Of a DNA stretch of 16,650 nt, positions 1-7,700 are shown piece after piece. The stretch spans positions 1 through 16,650 of the forward strand of contig DLCH01000008.1 in assembly GCA_002480525.1 (NCBI GenBank), in the 5' to 3' direction. The notes beneath the pieces are model-generated. The model did not search any database and was not told the origin of the DNA. It saw only the letters and a program-made list of their open reading frames with translations. A program made the translations under genes and the position numbers. Source of the stretch: Gammaproteobacteria bacterium UBA7803 (GTDB lineage: Bacteria; Pseudomonadota; Gammaproteobacteria; Pseudomonadales; Azotimanducaceae). Position 1 is the stretch's first letter. Each line of letters starts with the position of its first letter.

Positions 1-18
1 CCGGGAGGCCGCTCCTAC
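1..18 (-). repeat. Partial REP-like element (GTAGGAGCGGCC head) cut by the window edge
   Basis: Read on the minus strand, the first bases of the window begin GTAGGAGCGGCC and continue TCCCGG to the edge. This is the 5' half of the short GTAGGAGCGGCY hairpin repeats scattered between genes in many gammaproteobacteria, where the second half normally restores GGCCGC to close the stem. It lies 15 bases beyond the stop codon of the DAHP synthase gene, a usual REP position. Only half is visible and no second copy was seen in the window, so the call rests on resemblance to the known family. Confidence 0.45.
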
Positions 19-33
19 GGGGGGCGGGTGGTG

Positions 34-1062
34 TCAGGTGATTCGGTCTGCCAGCTCCAGCAGCAGCGCCCGGGTGGTCTCGAAGTCGAGGCACGGGTCG
101 GTGATGCTCTGGCCGTAGCGCAGCTCGCCGCCGATGTCCTGGCGTCCGCCCACCAGGTGGCTCTCGATCATCAGCCCCTTGAGCCCCCGGTTGCCCGCGC
201 GGCGCTGGTCGACCACGTCCCGGGCGGTTTCCGGCTGGCGTTCCGGGTCCTTGGCGCTGTTGGCGTGGCTGCAGTCCACCATCACGGTGTCGGCCAGGCC
301 GGCGTCCCGGAGCAGCGCCTGGGCCGCGCCGACGGCCTCGGCCTGGTAGTTCGGGGACCGCCCGCCGCGCAGCACCAGGTGGCAGTCCGGGTTGCCGCTG
401 GTCTCGAGAATGGCCGGTGCGCCCTCCTTGGTGAGGGACGGAAACAGGTGCCGGTGGGCGGCGGCGCGGATGGCGTCGATGGCCACCTGCACGTCGCCGT
501 CGGTGCGGTTCTTGATGCCGACGGGCATCGACAGGCCAGACGCGAGTTCCCGGTGTATCTGGCTCTCCACGGTTCGGGCGCCGATGGCGCCCCAGCTCAC
601 CAGGTCGGTGTAGTACTGGCCGAAGGTGGTGTCGAGGAACTCCGTGGCCGCCGGCAGGCCGATCTCGGCCACGTCGGCGAGCAGGCCGCGGGCGAGGCGC
701 AGGCCGCGGTTGATCTGATAGGTGCCGTCCAGCCCCGGGTCGTTGATGAGCCCCTTCCAGCCCACCACGGTGCGCGGCTTCTCGAAGTAGACGCGCATCA
801 CGCAGAACACCCGTTCGGCGACCTCGGCGGACACCGTCGCCAGCCGCTCGGCGTACTCCCGCGCCGCTTCCGGGTCGTGGACCGAGCAGGGCCCGACGAT
901 CACCAGCAGACGCTGATCCTCGCCGGCGAGAATCGACTGGATGGTGGATCGCCAGTCGGCGACCCGCGCCGACGCGGCCGCCGTCAGCGGCAGTTCCTCC
1001 TCCAGCACCGCCGGCGAGATCAGCGGGTGGGTCCGGGTGATTCTGAGGTTGTCTGTCGGCAT
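34..1062 (-). CDS. aroF: 3-deoxy-7-phosphoheptulonate (DAHP) synthase, class I AroF/AroG type
   Basis: Condenses phosphoenolpyruvate with erythrose 4-phosphate to DAHP, the first committed step of the shikimate pathway, in the cytoplasm. The 342-residue protein matches the E. coli AroF/G/H class almost end to end (about 350 residues). Seen motifs are VGPCSVHD near 57-63, MRVYFEKPRTVVGWKGL, GAIGARTVESQIHRE, VDCSHANS, GLMIES and SITDPC. The four metal ligands are present: Cys59, His266, Glu300 and Asp322. Wording such as CSHANSAKD, RQP and GLMIES is closer to the tyrosine-sensitive AroF than to AroG, but feedback specificity is inferred. The ATG at 1062 was chosen because homology begins there; the same frame stays open to 1149 but the extra 29 residues look like translated promoter DNA. 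It is divergent from the propeller/amidohydrolase gene. No TyrR-type box was seen upstream. Confidence 0.95.
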   Translation of the reverse strand: MPTDNLRITRTHPLISPAVLEEELPLTAAASARVADWRSTIQSILAGEDQRLLVIVGPCSVHDPEAAREYAERLATVSAEVAERVFCVMRVYFEKPRTVVGWKGLINDPGLDGTYQINRGLRLARGLLADVAEIGLPAATEFLDTTFGQYYTDLVSWGAIGARTVESQIHRELASGLSMPVGIKNRTDGDVQVAIDAIRAAAHRHLFPSLTKEGAPAILETSGNPDCHLVLRGGRSPNYQAEAVGAAQALLRDAGLADTVMVDCSHANSAKDPERQPETARDVVDQRRAGNRGLKGLMIESHLVGGRQDIGGELRYGQSITDPCLDFETTRALLLELADRIT

Positions 1063-1102
1063 GCTGGGTGGGGTCGCGGACGCCCTGGCGTGAATGAGCG
1101 GA

Positions 1103-1108
1103 TATAGT
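1103..1108 (+). promoter_or_regulatory. Possible -10 element in the divergent aroF / amidohydrolase region
   Basis: TATAGT matches five of six bases of the sigma70 -10 consensus and sits in the only AT-rich patch of this 98-bp divergent region. It would start a transcript near 1115, about 45 bases before the GTG at 1161. No convincing -35 element is present at the usual spacing. The overlapping minus-strand sequence (TACACT or TATATC) could equally serve the DAHP synthase gene, so the direction is uncertain. Confidence 0.3.
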
Positions 1109-1126
1109 GTACCGGCCCGTTCGTCC

Positions 1127-1143
1127 ACCGTGCCAACCACGGT
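1127..1143. promoter_or_regulatory. 17-bp inverted repeat ACCGTG-N5-CACGGT, possible operator
   Basis: A perfect 6-bp-arm dyad with a CCAAC spacer lies between the possible -10 element and the Shine-Dalgarno of the amidohydrolase gene. Its size and spacing are those of a typical dimeric-repressor site, and its position would suit a roadblock to transcription. There is no family match, so the role is inference. Confidence 0.25.
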
Positions 1144-1160
1144 CCACACGAGGAGATGCC

Positions 1161-4100
1161 GTGAGTCGTACCGCCTGTCTGCTGATGCTGTCGCTCGCGC
1201 TGCCGGTGTTCGCCGCCGCGCCGGACGACGAGGGGCTGCCGCTGACGGCGGAACGGGTCGTCGAGTTCGACACCGACGAGGCCACCTGGGTGTCCCTGGA
1301 CGTGTCGCCCGACGGGCAGTCGCTGGTGATCGACGTGCTCGGCGACCTGTATCTGCTGCCCATCACCGGCGGAACCGCCCGGCCGCTCACCGACGGCATG
1401 GCCTTCGACAGTCAGCCGCGGTTCTCGCCGGACGGCGCCCGGGTCGCATTCGTCAGCGATCGTGACGGCGCCGAGAACGTCTGGGTCGTCGAGGTGGACG
1501 GCACGGGCGCGAAGAAGCTCTCGGACAACGACGGGGCGGCGCAGTTCGCCTCGCCCGCGTGGGCGCCGGACGGCTCCCACGTGGTGGCTTCGCGAACCAC
1601 CTGGGGGCTGCGGACCTTCGAGGTCTGGGCCTATCACCTCGAGGGCGGCCGGGGCATCCGGCTCACCCGGGCGAAGCCCGAGGCGGACACGCCCGCGGAC
1701 CGGCGCGGCAACAGCCTCGGCGCCGTCTACGGCCCGGACGGCCGCTACCTGTACTACGCGTACAAGACCGGCGGATTCGCCTACAACGTGCAGCTTCCCC
1801 TCTGGCAGATCGTCAGACGCGATCTGCGCACCGGCGCCGAGGACCCGCTGACCCAGGCCCAGGGCAGCGCCTTCCGGCCGCTGCTGTCGCCGGACGGCCG
1901 GCACCTGGTCTACGGCTCGCGCTTCGAGGGGCAGACCGGCCTGCGGCTGCGCGACCTGCAGACCGGCGAGGATCGCTGGCTGGTCCATCCGGTGACCCGG
2001 GACGAGCAGGAATCCCGATTCACCCGGGATCTGCTCCCCGGCTATGCCTTCACGCCCGACGGCACCGCGCTGGTGTTCGCCCGGGACGGTGGGATCGAGC
2101 GCCTCGACCTGGCGTCGGGACAGACGACCCGGATTCCCTTCTCGGTGCGGGTGAGCCGTGGGCTCGGGCCCCAGCTCCAGTTTCCCCGGCGCCTCGGCCT
2201 GGGCCCTGTGAAGGCGCGGCTGCTGCGCGATCCCGTGATGTCTCCCGACGGCCGGCGACTCGCCTTCTCCGCCTTCATGCGCATCCACGTGCGGGATCTC
2301 GATGGCGACGGCCAGCGGGCCGTGACGCCGGAGGGCATGACCGCCTTCCATCCGTCCTGGTCGCCGGACGGGCGTTGGCTGACCTTCGTCGACTGGTCGG
2401 CGTCCGGCGGGCACGTCTGGCGGATCCGCGCGGACGGCCGCGGCGCACCCGAGCGCCTGACCGCCACGCGCGCCTACTACACGGATCCGGTGTACGCGCC
2501 CGACGGCGAGCGGATCGTCGCGCTGCGGGCGCCCAGCCACGAACGGCTGTACCGGGAGTGGGACTTCGGCGCGCCGGCGGGTTCGGACGTGGTGTGGCTG
2601 CCGGCGCGGGGCGGCGCCGTGTCGCTGATCGTGCCGAGCCGCGGGTTCGGCCGGCCGCACTTCGGGCCCGAGCCGGATCGCGTCTACCTGTACCAGGGCC
2701 AGAGCGGCGCGCTGTCGTCGGTGCGCTACGACGGCAGCGACCGGCGGACCACGCTCACGGCCAAAGGTCCGGGCACGCTGTTCGACGAGGACGACGTCGC
2801 CGCCGACGACGTCCGGCTGTCGCCCGACGGCCGCCATGCGCTGATTCAGCATGCCAACCAGCTCTACCTCGCCGCGCTGCTGAATCCCCATTTCGAGAAC
2901 GTGGCGATCGGCATCGACAAACCGCCGGTGCCGCTGGCCCGCCTCACCGACGTCGGCGCGGACTTCATCGGCTGGGGGCCGGACGCCACGGTGTTCTGGT
3001 CCACGGGCGATCGTTTCCATCGTCGCGCGCTGGCCTCCGTGACCTTCGAGGCGGAGGCGGACGAGGACGAAGCCGACGACGGGGCGGCCGAGCCGGACGG
3101 CGGCCGGCCCGGCGATGGCGCTGCGGCCCCAGCCGGCTCGGGGTCTGCGGCGGAAGCCCCGCCGGCCGCGGATGACACCGGCGGCGACGGCCAGGACCTG
3201 CGCGAGGCCCACGAGGCCGTCACGTCGCTCACCGTGGACGTCTACCGGCCCCGGGCCGTCCCCCGGGGGCGCCTGGCGCTGATCGGCGCGCGGGTACTGC
3301 CGATGACCGGCGAGCGCACGGTGATCGACGACGGCGTCGTGCTGATCGAGGACGACCGTATCGTCGCCGTGGGTCCCCGGGACGCGGTGGCGATTCCGGA
3401 GGACGCCGAACGGGTGGACGTCAGCGGCCACGTGGTCATGCCGGGGTTCGTCGACACCCACGCGCACTTCCGCCCGATGCGCCGCGTGCTGGACCCGGAC
3501 AACTGGGCATTCCTGGCGAACCTGGCCTACGGCGTCACGACCGGCCTCGACGTGCAGCCCAGCACCATCGACATCCTGGCCTACCAGGATCTGATCGACG
3601 CGGGGATGATGCTGGGACCGCGGGCGCTGTCCACGGGTCCGGGCATTTTCAGCAACAACGCCTTCCGCTCCCTGGACCATGCCCGGGCGGTGCTGCGCCG
3701 TTACAAGGACAGCTACCGGGTCCACAACCTGAAGGCCTACCTGGCGGGCAACCGGCGCCAGCGCCAGTGGATCGTCCAGGCGGCGGCGGAGCTCGAGCTG
3801 ATGCCTACCACCGAGGGGGCGCTGGACATGAAGCTCGACCTGACCCACGTGGTGGACGGCTTCAGCGGCAACGAGCACAACTTTCCGCTCACGGCCCTGC
3901 ATCGGGACGTGGTGACGCTGGTGGGACGATCCGGCATGTCCTATACGCCGACCCTGCTGGTCAGCTACGGCGGCCCGTTCGCCGAGAGCTGGTTCTATAC
4001 CCGGGAGAACCCGGGCGGCGACGCGAAGCTGCGGCGCTTCACGCCGTCGGCCGTGCTCGCCTCGCGCACCCGGCGGGGCCCCTGGTTTCACGACGACGAG

Positions 4101-4523
4101 TACGTGTTCCCGGAGCTGGCGGCCCAGGCGGCGAAGATCGTCAGGGCCGGCGGGCGGGTCGGCGTCGGCGCTCACGGACAGCTTCAGGGGCTCGGCTACC
4201 ACTGGGAAATGTGGGCGCTCGCCCGGGGGCTGGAGCCGTGGGAGGTGCTTACCGCCGCGACCCGGCACGGCGCCGAGATCATCGGCGTCGGCGCGGACAT
4301 CGGCACCGTCGAGGCGGGCAAGCTGGCGGACCTGGTGGTGCTCGCCGGCGACCCCCTGGCGGACATCCGGCAGACCGCGAACCTGCGCTACGTGATCAGC
4401 AACGGCGCCCTCTACGAGGCCGACACCCTGGACCGGCTCTACCCGACGGAGCAGGCCCGGCCGGCGTTCTGGTGGCAGGACCCGGGACCGCGGCCGGTCG
4501 GGTCCGGGGAGGTGGGGCCGTGA
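1161..4523 (+). CDS. Exported beta-propeller (PD40/TolB-like) and amidohydrolase fusion protein
   Basis: A 1,120-residue putative periplasmic metal-dependent hydrolase; substrate unknown. The GTG start at 1161 has AGGAG at 1151-1155 and opens directly into a signal peptide (LLMLSLALPVFAAA) with probable cleavage after the AAA. Residues about 35-620 hold some eleven to twelve PD40-type blades (SPDG, APDG and FTPDG motifs), enough for two propellers. A very acidic, then Ala/Gly/Pro-rich linker spans about 628-680. The C-terminal amidohydrolase domain (about 700-1095) has His767-Ala-His769 (DTHAHF), Lys858 as candidate bridging lysine, His896 and His906, and ends with GKLADLVVLAGDPL. The usual late metal Asp region instead reads GVGAHGQLQGLG (His1005), which I believe typifies this propeller-fused subfamily. 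It overlaps the MOSC gene by four bases. Propeller-fused amidohydrolases of this size are a known but poorly characterised group. Confidence 0.9.
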   Translation: MSRTACLLMLSLALPVFAAAPDDEGLPLTAERVVEFDTDEATWVSLDVSPDGQSLVIDVLGDLYLLPITGGTARPLTDGMAFDSQPRFSPDGARVAFVSDRDGAENVWVVEVDGTGAKKLSDNDGAAQFASPAWAPDGSHVVASRTTWGLRTFEVWAYHLEGGRGIRLTRAKPEADTPADRRGNSLGAVYGPDGRYLYYAYKTGGFAYNVQLPLWQIVRRDLRTGAEDPLTQAQGSAFRPLLSPDGRHLVYGSRFEGQTGLRLRDLQTGEDRWLVHPVTRDEQESRFTRDLLPGYAFTPDGTALVFARDGGIERLDLASGQTTRIPFSVRVSRGLGPQLQFPRRLGLGPVKARLLRDPVMSPDGRRLAFSAFMRIHVRDLDGDGQRAVTPEGMTAFHPSWSPDGRWLTFVDWSASGGHVWRIRADGRGAPERLTATRAYYTDPVYAPDGERIVALRAPSHERLYREWDFGAPAGSDVVWLPARGGAVSLIVPSRGFGRPHFGPEPDRVYLYQGQSGALSSVRYDGSDRRTTLTAKGPGTLFDEDDVAADDVRLSPDGRHALIQHANQLYLAALLNPHFENVAIGIDKPPVPLARLTDVGADFIGWGPDATVFWSTGDRFHRRALASVTFEAEADEDEADDGAAEPDGGRPGDGAAAPAGSGSAAEAPPAADDTGGDGQDLREAHEAVTSLTVDVYRPRAVPRGRLALIGARVLPMTGERTVIDDGVVLIEDDRIVAVGPRDAVAIPEDAERVDVSGHVVMPGFVDTHAHFRPMRRVLDPDNWAFLANLAYGVTTGLDVQPSTIDILAYQDLIDAGMMLGPRALSTGPGIFSNNAFRSLDHARAVLRRYKDSYRVHNLKAYLAGNRRQRQWIVQAAAELELMPTTEGALDMKLDLTHVVDGFSGNEHNFPLTALHRDVVTLVGRSGMSYTPTLLVSYGGPFAESWFYTRENPGGDAKLRRFTPSAVLASRTRRGPWFHDDEYVFPELAAQAAKIVRAGGRVGVGAHGQLQGLGYHWEMWALARGLEPWEVLTAATRHGAEIIGVGADIGTVEAGKLADLVVLAGDPLADIRQTANLRYVISNGALYEADTLDRLYPTEQARPAFWWQDPGPRPVGSGEVGP
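4506..4513 (+). promoter_or_regulatory. Strong ribosome binding site for the MOSC gene inside the upstream coding end
   Basis: GGGGAGGT lies six bases before the GTG at 4520, within the last codons of the amidohydrolase gene. It decides the GTG start and supports coupled translation across the GTGA overlap. Confidence 0.6.
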
Positions 4524-4987
4524 GCGGACGGGTGGTCGAGATCTTCACCGCGCCGGCGGGCGGGGCTGCCGTGACGGCCCGCCCGGAAGCCGTGCTCGAA
4601 GCCGGTCGCGGAATCGTCGGCGACCGCTACGAAGGCGTCGATCCGGATGCCCAGATCACCCTGGTGGACGCCGACGTGCTCGACGACGTCAACGCCCGGA
4701 CCGGCTGGTCGCTGACGCCGCGGGACACGCGCCGCAACGTCGTCACCCGGGGCGTGGACCTGAATCAGTGGGTGCACCGCCGCTTCCGGGTCGGGAATGC
4801 GGTGCTCGAGGGCGTGGAGCTGTGTGAGCCCTGCGCCGGCCTCGGCGCGTCGCTGGCCACCGCCGACCGCTCCGCGGCCGACGTGGTGCGCGCGCTCACC
4901 CATCGTGGCGGCCTGCGGGCCCGCATCCTGGTGGGCGGCATCGTCCGTCCCGGCGACGCCGTGGCCGAGGTGGACGTCACGGCGTAA
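4520..4987 (+). CDS. MOSC-domain protein
   Basis: A 155-residue stand-alone MOSC (molybdenum cofactor sulfurase C-terminal) domain, a fold that binds molybdenum cofactor and carries sulfur or other groups on cysteine. Family features seen are GIVGDRYEG near 31-39, the RRNVVTRGVDLN stretch at 71-82, and the LCEPCAGL motif with Cys102 and Cys105, the conserved cysteine region. No signal peptide or membrane segment is visible, so it should be cytoplasmic. The start codon GTG overlaps the TGA of the amidohydrolase gene (GTGA), with a strong Shine-Dalgarno, so the two are co-translated. The partner enzyme is unknown; no molybdenum enzyme is encoded in this window. YiiM-like detoxification of N-hydroxylated compounds is one known role of the family but cannot be assigned here. 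Confidence 0.9.
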   Translation: MSGRVVEIFTAPAGGAAVTARPEAVLEAGRGIVGDRYEGVDPDAQITLVDADVLDDVNARTGWSLTPRDTRRNVVTRGVDLNQWVHRRFRVGNAVLEGVELCEPCAGLGASLATADRSAADVVRALTHRGGLRARILVGGIVRPGDAVAEVDVTA

Positions 4988-5109
4988 CCGGGTTCCCGGT
5001 TCCGGGGCAGGGGGCGCCGGGCTTCCCACAGGACGGGCAAAAACCCTCACATCTGCATGATGGTCTCGGAACGCCCAGGGCGTGAACATGCGCACGGGGG
5101 TAACGTGAC

Positions 5110-5832
5110 ATGCATCACATCCGGATTCACACACGGAGCATTGCCGCCCGCCGCCGGGCGGTACTGGCCATGCTCGGCTGCTGGCTGGCCCTGGCCGCGC
5201 CGGCCTGGGGACTGCCGGGGGGCGAGGACGCCGCCGCGCGGCTGCTCGAGCGCCTGGAAACGGACATGGCCGCCGGCCGGTTCGACGAGGCCATGGCGAC
5301 GGCCGAAGCTCTGCAGCCGGCCGCGCTGGAAGGCCCGGATCGGGCGCGGGCGCACCAGATGATCGGCTTTCTCCATGCCCGGCGGGGCGACTACGCCACG
5401 GCGCTGGCGAACTACGCCTGGTCGCTGGAGCATCCCGAGCTGCTGCCCGCCGGCCTGGAGGGCCGACTGCGCTACACGGTCGCCCAGCTCGAATTCGCGC
5501 TGGGCCGGTTCGAGGCGGCGCTGGATCAGCTCGAGGCCTGGCAGGCGCTGGGCAGCCCGGATGCCGGGTTCGGGCCCTACATCCTGATGGGGCAGGCGTA
5601 CTTCAAGGTTCGGGACTACGCGGACGCCATCCGCAGCCTGGAGGCCGGCGTGGCGCTGGCCCGGGCCGAGGGCGCCGTGGTCCGGGAGGACTGGCTGACG
5701 CTGCTGCATCATCTGTACGTCGAGCAGCAGCGCTGGGGCGAGGCGGTCGGCGTGCTGGAGCGGCTCGCGGACCTGTATCCCAGCGACCGCTACCAGGCCA
5801 TGCTGGCGTCCGCGAAGGCGCGCCGCGGCTGA
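5110..5832 (+). CDS. Exported TPR-repeat protein
   Basis: A 240-residue protein with an N-terminal export signal: an Arg-rich head (IAARRRAV), then a hydrophobic run (LAMLGCWLALAAPAWG) with probable cleavage after AWG near residue 34. The RRR before the hydrophobic core is loosely Tat-like, but Sec export is as likely. The rest is alpha-helical with about five tetratricopeptide-like units, for example GRFDEAMATAEAL, GDYATALANYAWSL, GRFEAALDQLEAW, RDYADAIRSLEAG and QRWGEAVGVLERL. TPR proteins act as protein-binding scaffolds; the partner is unknown. The ATG at 5110 has only a weak G-run (5096-5100) upstream. It follows the MOSC gene by 122 bases on the same strand and may have its own promoter. 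It converges on the lipoprotein gene with a 22-base gap. No specific function is claimed. Confidence 0.8.
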   Translation: MHHIRIHTRSIAARRRAVLAMLGCWLALAAPAWGLPGGEDAAARLLERLETDMAAGRFDEAMATAEALQPAALEGPDRARAHQMIGFLHARRGDYATALANYAWSLEHPELLPAGLEGRLRYTVAQLEFALGRFEAALDQLEAWQALGSPDAGFGPYILMGQAYFKVRDYADAIRSLEAGVALARAEGAVVREDWLTLLHHLYVEQQRWGEAVGVLERLADLYPSDRYQAMLASAKARRG

Positions 5833-5854
5833 GCCGCGCCGGGACCCTGAGCGG

Positions 5855-6220
5855 TCAGTTGAGTACCGCGTAGCCCCGGTTCCGCAGGCAGTTGCGGACC
5901 ACGGTCTGCTTCTCCCGCAGGGCGCTGCCGGTGCCCCGGGCGCCGCCGACGACGGCGCCGGCCCCGGCCGATCGCTTGGCGGTGTCGCTGTCGCCCACGG
6001 CAGCGCCGATCAGGCCGCCGACCACGGCGCCGGCGGCTGCTCCGCCCGCCGCCCGGCCGCCCACGCCCACCTGGTCGGCATAGGCCTGGCACTCGGCCAG
6101 GTCGGTCCGGTACTGCAGCGGGTCCACACCCTTCATGTCGACGATCGGTCCGCCGCGGGCGTCGCGCCCTGCGCAGGCCGTCAGCGCCACGGTGGCCAGA
6201 ACGATGGCGAGAATGCGCAT
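5855..6220 (-). CDS. Glycine-zipper lipoprotein
   Basis: A 121-residue probable outer-membrane lipoprotein. The ATG at 6220 was chosen over an upstream in-frame ATG because GGAGA precedes it at good spacing and the protein then starts MRILAIVLATVALTAC, a clean lipoprotein signal with lipobox LTAC and Cys16 as the lipidated residue. A central Gly/Ala-rich segment (GGAAAGAVVGGLIGAAVG) is a glycine zipper, a helix-packing motif of Rcn/OmpA-like surface proteins. The C-terminal CLRNRGY resembles the C(M/L)xxRGY ending common in this lipoprotein class. A cysteine before the zipper (AECQAY) could pair with the one near the end. It lies 81 bases downstream of the MATE gene on the same strand and may share its transcript. 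Function unknown. Confidence 0.85.
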   Translation of the reverse strand: MRILAIVLATVALTACAGRDARGGPIVDMKGVDPLQYRTDLAECQAYADQVGVGGRAAGGAAAGAVVGGLIGAAVGDSDTAKRSAGAGAVVGGARGTGSALREKQTVVRNCLRNRGYAVLN

Positions 6221-6301
6221 CCAGAGTCTCCTGCCGATGATGATGCCCCCGGGGCTGTCCACCAGCAGTCTAGCTCCGCCCGCTGAACGGCGGCTGAACC
6301 G

Positions 6302-7636
6302 TCAGGCGGCGGCGCGCCGTTCCAGCGCCGGGTAGCGCAGCCCGAGCAGCACCGTGCGGGCCACCATGAACACCGTCATGGCGAACCACACGCCGTGGTT
6401 CCCGAGGCGGTCCAGGGTCAGCCACAGGGCCGCCAGGTAGCACAGGAACGCGCCGAACATGCTGTTGCGCAGCTCCACGGTCCGGGTGGTGCCGATGAAC
6501 ACCCCGTCGAGGTGAAATGCGCCCACCGCCGCCAGCGGAGCGGCTACCAGCCAGGGCAGGTAGTCGCGGGCGGTGTCGCGGACCGCCGGGAGCGTGGTCA
6601 TGAGATCGATCAGCAGCCCGCCGGCCAGGGCGAAGCCGACGCTCACCGCGGCCGCCACCACCACCGACCAGCCCAGGGTGTAGCCGGCCGCCCGGCGCAG
6701 CGTCGCCCGGTCCCGGGCCCCGAAGGCGTGGCCGGTCAGCGTTTCGGCGGTGTGGGCCAGGGCGTCCAGCCCGTAGGACATCAGGAAGAAGAGCTGAATC
6801 AGCACCGCGTTCGCCGCCAGAATCCGGTCGCCGAGGCCGGCGCCCAGCACCGTGAAAGCGAAGAACGGAAGCTGCACGAACAGCGAGCGCACGATCAGGT
6901 TGGCGCTGACGCCGAACAGGGCCGTCAGCCGGTCGCGGCGCAGCAGCTCGTGCCGGGAGGGACGGCGCGCGCCGCGCTGGCGCAGGGCACGCACCACCAG
7001 CGCCGCGCCGACGACGGCCGCCAGCCACTCGCTGATCACCGTGCCGGCGGCGACGCCTTCCACGCCCCAGCCGAGGCCGATGACGAAGGCCAGGTCGAGG
7101 ATCACGTTGGTGACGTTCAGCAGCACGCTCACCAGCAGGGCGTCGCCCATGCGCTGCAGGCCGAACAGCGTGCCGAGCACGACGAAGTGGGTGAGCAGCG
7201 CCGGCGCCCCCCAGACCCGCAGCGTCAGGTAGGTGGCGGCGAGGGACCCGGTGTGGTCGCTGGCCTGGAACAGGCCCAGCAGCAGTGACGCCAGCGGCCC
7301 GGCGAGCAGCGCCAGCAGCAGCGTGCCGAGCACCAGGGCCACGGCGACGGCGCGCGCGGTGACTGCCGCCATCTCCTGGACCTGACGCGCCCCGTAGGCC
7401 TGGGCGACCAGCCCGGTGGTGCCCATACGCAGAAAGCCGACCATCCAGTACAGGGCGTTGAACACGGTGGCGCCGATGGCCACGGCGCCGATGAAGGCGG
7501 CATCCGGCTGACGGCCCATGACCGCCGTGTCCACCGCGCCCACGAGCGGGGTCGTGACGTTGGCGAGCACCACGGGCCAGGTCAGCGACCAGACCCGCCG
7601 GTTCCAGTGTCCTTCGGCTGGTACGGCGTCCGTCAT
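6302..7636 (-). CDS. MATE-family efflux transporter, DinF-like
   Basis: A 444-residue inner-membrane cation-coupled multidrug/toxin antiporter. Length and pattern fit the twelve-helix MATE fold. The N-terminal block LTWPVVLANVTTPLVGAVDTAVMG followed by AFIGAVAIGATVFN is characteristic of the DinF branch. The second half repeats the fold around VSANLIVRSLFVQLPFFAF and GLDALAHTAETLTG. The ATG at 7636 begins a soluble leader (MTDAVPAEGHWNRRVW) before helix 1; its Shine-Dalgarno is weak. It is divergent from the GMC dehydrogenase gene with 64 bases between starts, and is followed by the lipoprotein gene. No LexA box was recognised, although E. coli dinF lies in a LexA-controlled operon. Substrate cannot be read from sequence. 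Confidence 0.92.
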   Translation of the reverse strand: MTDAVPAEGHWNRRVWSLTWPVVLANVTTPLVGAVDTAVMGRQPDAAFIGAVAIGATVFNALYWMVGFLRMGTTGLVAQAYGARQVQEMAAVTARAVAVALVLGTLLLALLAGPLASLLLGLFQASDHTGSLAATYLTLRVWGAPALLTHFVVLGTLFGLQRMGDALLVSVLLNVTNVILDLAFVIGLGWGVEGVAAGTVISEWLAAVVGAALVVRALRQRGARRPSRHELLRRDRLTALFGVSANLIVRSLFVQLPFFAFTVLGAGLGDRILAANAVLIQLFFLMSYGLDALAHTAETLTGHAFGARDRATLRRAAGYTLGWSVVVAAAVSVGFALAGGLLIDLMTTLPAVRDTARDYLPWLVAAPLAAVGAFHLDGVFIGTTRTVELRNSMFGAFLCYLAALWLTLDRLGNHGVWFAMTVFMVARTVLLGLRYPALERRAAA

Positions 7637-7700
7637 GACGGCATTCTGCGCGATCGCGGCGCGGCTGTGTTACATCTCCCGCGGTACACGAGGAGGCTCT

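Noticed and set aside
1063..1149. A 29-residue N-terminal extension of the DAHP synthase
   Set aside because: The family protein begins at MPTDN (1062), and the extension covers the divergent promoter region.
1020..4268. A very long open frame on the minus strand, opposite the amidohydrolase gene
   Set aside because: It is an antisense shadow produced by GC-rich codon use; its translation is Arg/Gly/Pro/His-rich low-complexity sequence with no domain, while the plus strand encodes a clear family protein.
4986..5001. Palindrome AACCGGG-TT-CCCGGTT overlapping the MOSC stop codon, as a terminator
   Set aside because: The stem is good but no T-run follows on either strand, so an intrinsic terminator is not supported.
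5088..5108. Six-codon open frame just before the TPR gene, as a leader peptide
   Set aside because: It has no regulatory codon pattern and no attenuator structure; chance is likely.
5824..5838. CGCGGCT-G-AGCCGCG palindrome around the TPR gene stop, as a bidirectional terminator
   Set aside because: There is no T-tract, and GC-rich palindromes of this length are common in this sequence.
6282..6300. Repeated CTGAAC in the lipoprotein upstream region
   Set aside because: Two short copies only, without a matching promoter arrangement.
7649..7658. CGCGATCGCG palindrome between the MATE and GMC genes, as an operator
   Set aside because: The palindrome is short and built of CG/GC steps expected by chance at this base composition; no other support was found.
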